A stretch of DNA of 61,698 bases from Bacteroidetes bacterium GWF2_35_48 (lineage in GTDB: Bacteria; Bacteroidota; Bacteroidia; Bacteroidales; GWF2-35-48): contig MEOG01000099.1 in NCBI GenBank assembly GCA_001769125.1, positions 11,220 to 72,917 of the forward strand, in the 5' to 3' direction. The position numbers and the translations under genes were made by a program. Positions within the stretch are counted from its first letter, which is position 1. Every line of letters starts with the position of its first letter. Below the pieces are notes generated by a model. It made no database searches. It saw only the letters and a list, made by a program, of their open reading frames with translations, and had not been told where the DNA came from. This document shows, piece by piece, positions 61,510 to 61,698 of this stretch.

Positions 61510-61698
61510 CCTGCAACCTGGGTTTCGACTCCCTGCCTACCGGACAGGCAGGCGCTTAACCCCCGGTTACCCTACAACCTGCAACAACCTTTTATAAAAT
61601 CATATCATTTACTAACATTTCTCACTTCAAATAATAGAATAAGAGATGTTTTGCTAACAGATGCCTGTGCGATGGATTGGCCAAACAGCGGGCAATGA
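61510..61698. other. Unassigned 3' end of the window
   Basis: Contains CCTGCCTACCGGACAGGCAGG-type palindrome (61531-61551) and GC-richer sequence ending TGTGCGATGGATTGGCC...GCGGGCAATGA. The last 50 bases might belong to a structured RNA or a gene continuing beyond the window, but nothing can be supported. Confidence 0.5.

Noticed and set aside
61650-61698. Possible riboswitch (cobalamin-like) at the window end
   Set aside because: The neighbouring propeller lipoprotein type can be linked with corrinoid uptake, but no conserved riboswitch core could be recognised in the remaining bases.

Overview
The window is chromosomal DNA from a member of the Bacteroidota, low in GC and probably a free-living or environmental Bacteroidales/Flavobacteriales-like organism; no genus can be named. 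Four kinds of evidence agree. Several start regions carry the phylum-specific promoter (TTTG, about 19 nt, TAnnTTTG). Four proteins end in type IX secretion (T9SS) C-terminal sorting domains. There is an ExbB-ExbD-ExbD-TonB operon with a TonB N-terminus typical of the phylum, and an rsgA-DUF4271-hemD-rnpA-yidD-S41 protease run. No rRNA, tRNA, CRISPR array, intact insertion sequence or phage gene was found.

Layout. 0.2-6.4 kb: a small membrane protein, a PstS-like lipoprotein and a TPR protein, then exbB-exbD-exbD-tonB from its own full promoter and closed by a terminator. 6.6-18.5 kb: an Ig-repeat T9SS protein, a TPR/SpoIIE phosphatase, a membrane protein, a MOSC-MogA fusion and a large TPR/PD40/OmpA envelope protein. 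19-25 kb: a GH92 alpha-mannosidase and a GH2 beta-mannosidase, separated by a wrecked PIN-type toxin-antitoxin pair. 25-27.2 kb: a regulator fragment, an antitoxin with a broken toxin, and an AbiEii-type pair. 27.2-32.6 kb: housekeeping genes on the minus strand from rsgA to an S41 protease. 32.8-36.2 kb: xthA, a radical SAM protein and a glycosyltransferase. 36.2-46.9 kb: the accessory island. 47-50.2 kb: pth, rplY, prs and a LolD-like ATPase. 50.3-61.7 kb: a second giant T9SS protein, then a START-like / T9SS / exported peptide-deformylase operon, a hybrid-sensor-type histidine kinase, a beta-propeller lipoprotein and a small unknown protein.

The most interesting unit is at 41.9-46.3 kb: a PqqD-like peptide-binding protein, an unlisted 52-residue peptide gene (42204-42362) with its own promoter and terminator, an HPr-kinase-like protein, a SipW-like Ser-His peptidase and an ABC exporter. 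The peptide has a YxxPxF motif like the recognition motif of lasso-peptide leaders and an acidic Gly/Pro/Asp/Ser tail. No cyclase, transglutaminase-like protease, ATP-grasp or radical SAM enzyme is beside it, so this looks like a RiPP-type bind-phosphorylate-cleave-export cassette of unfamiliar composition. The second notable gene is 57131-58015: a peptide deformylase with all three metal/active-site motifs behind a signal peptide and an Ig-like domain.

The non-coding DNA is unusually structured. A two-hairpin plus long-stem element occurs twice, with compensatory base changes, in front of the kinase and exporter genes. A MITE-like element with TTACGCAAA ends carries heptamer repeats. Arrays of period 7, 10 and 11 bp recur, and a 160-bp palindrome-rich unit is duplicated in tandem at 46.5 kb. 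Functional statements for these elements are inference; the repeats and pairings themselves were read directly from the sequence.
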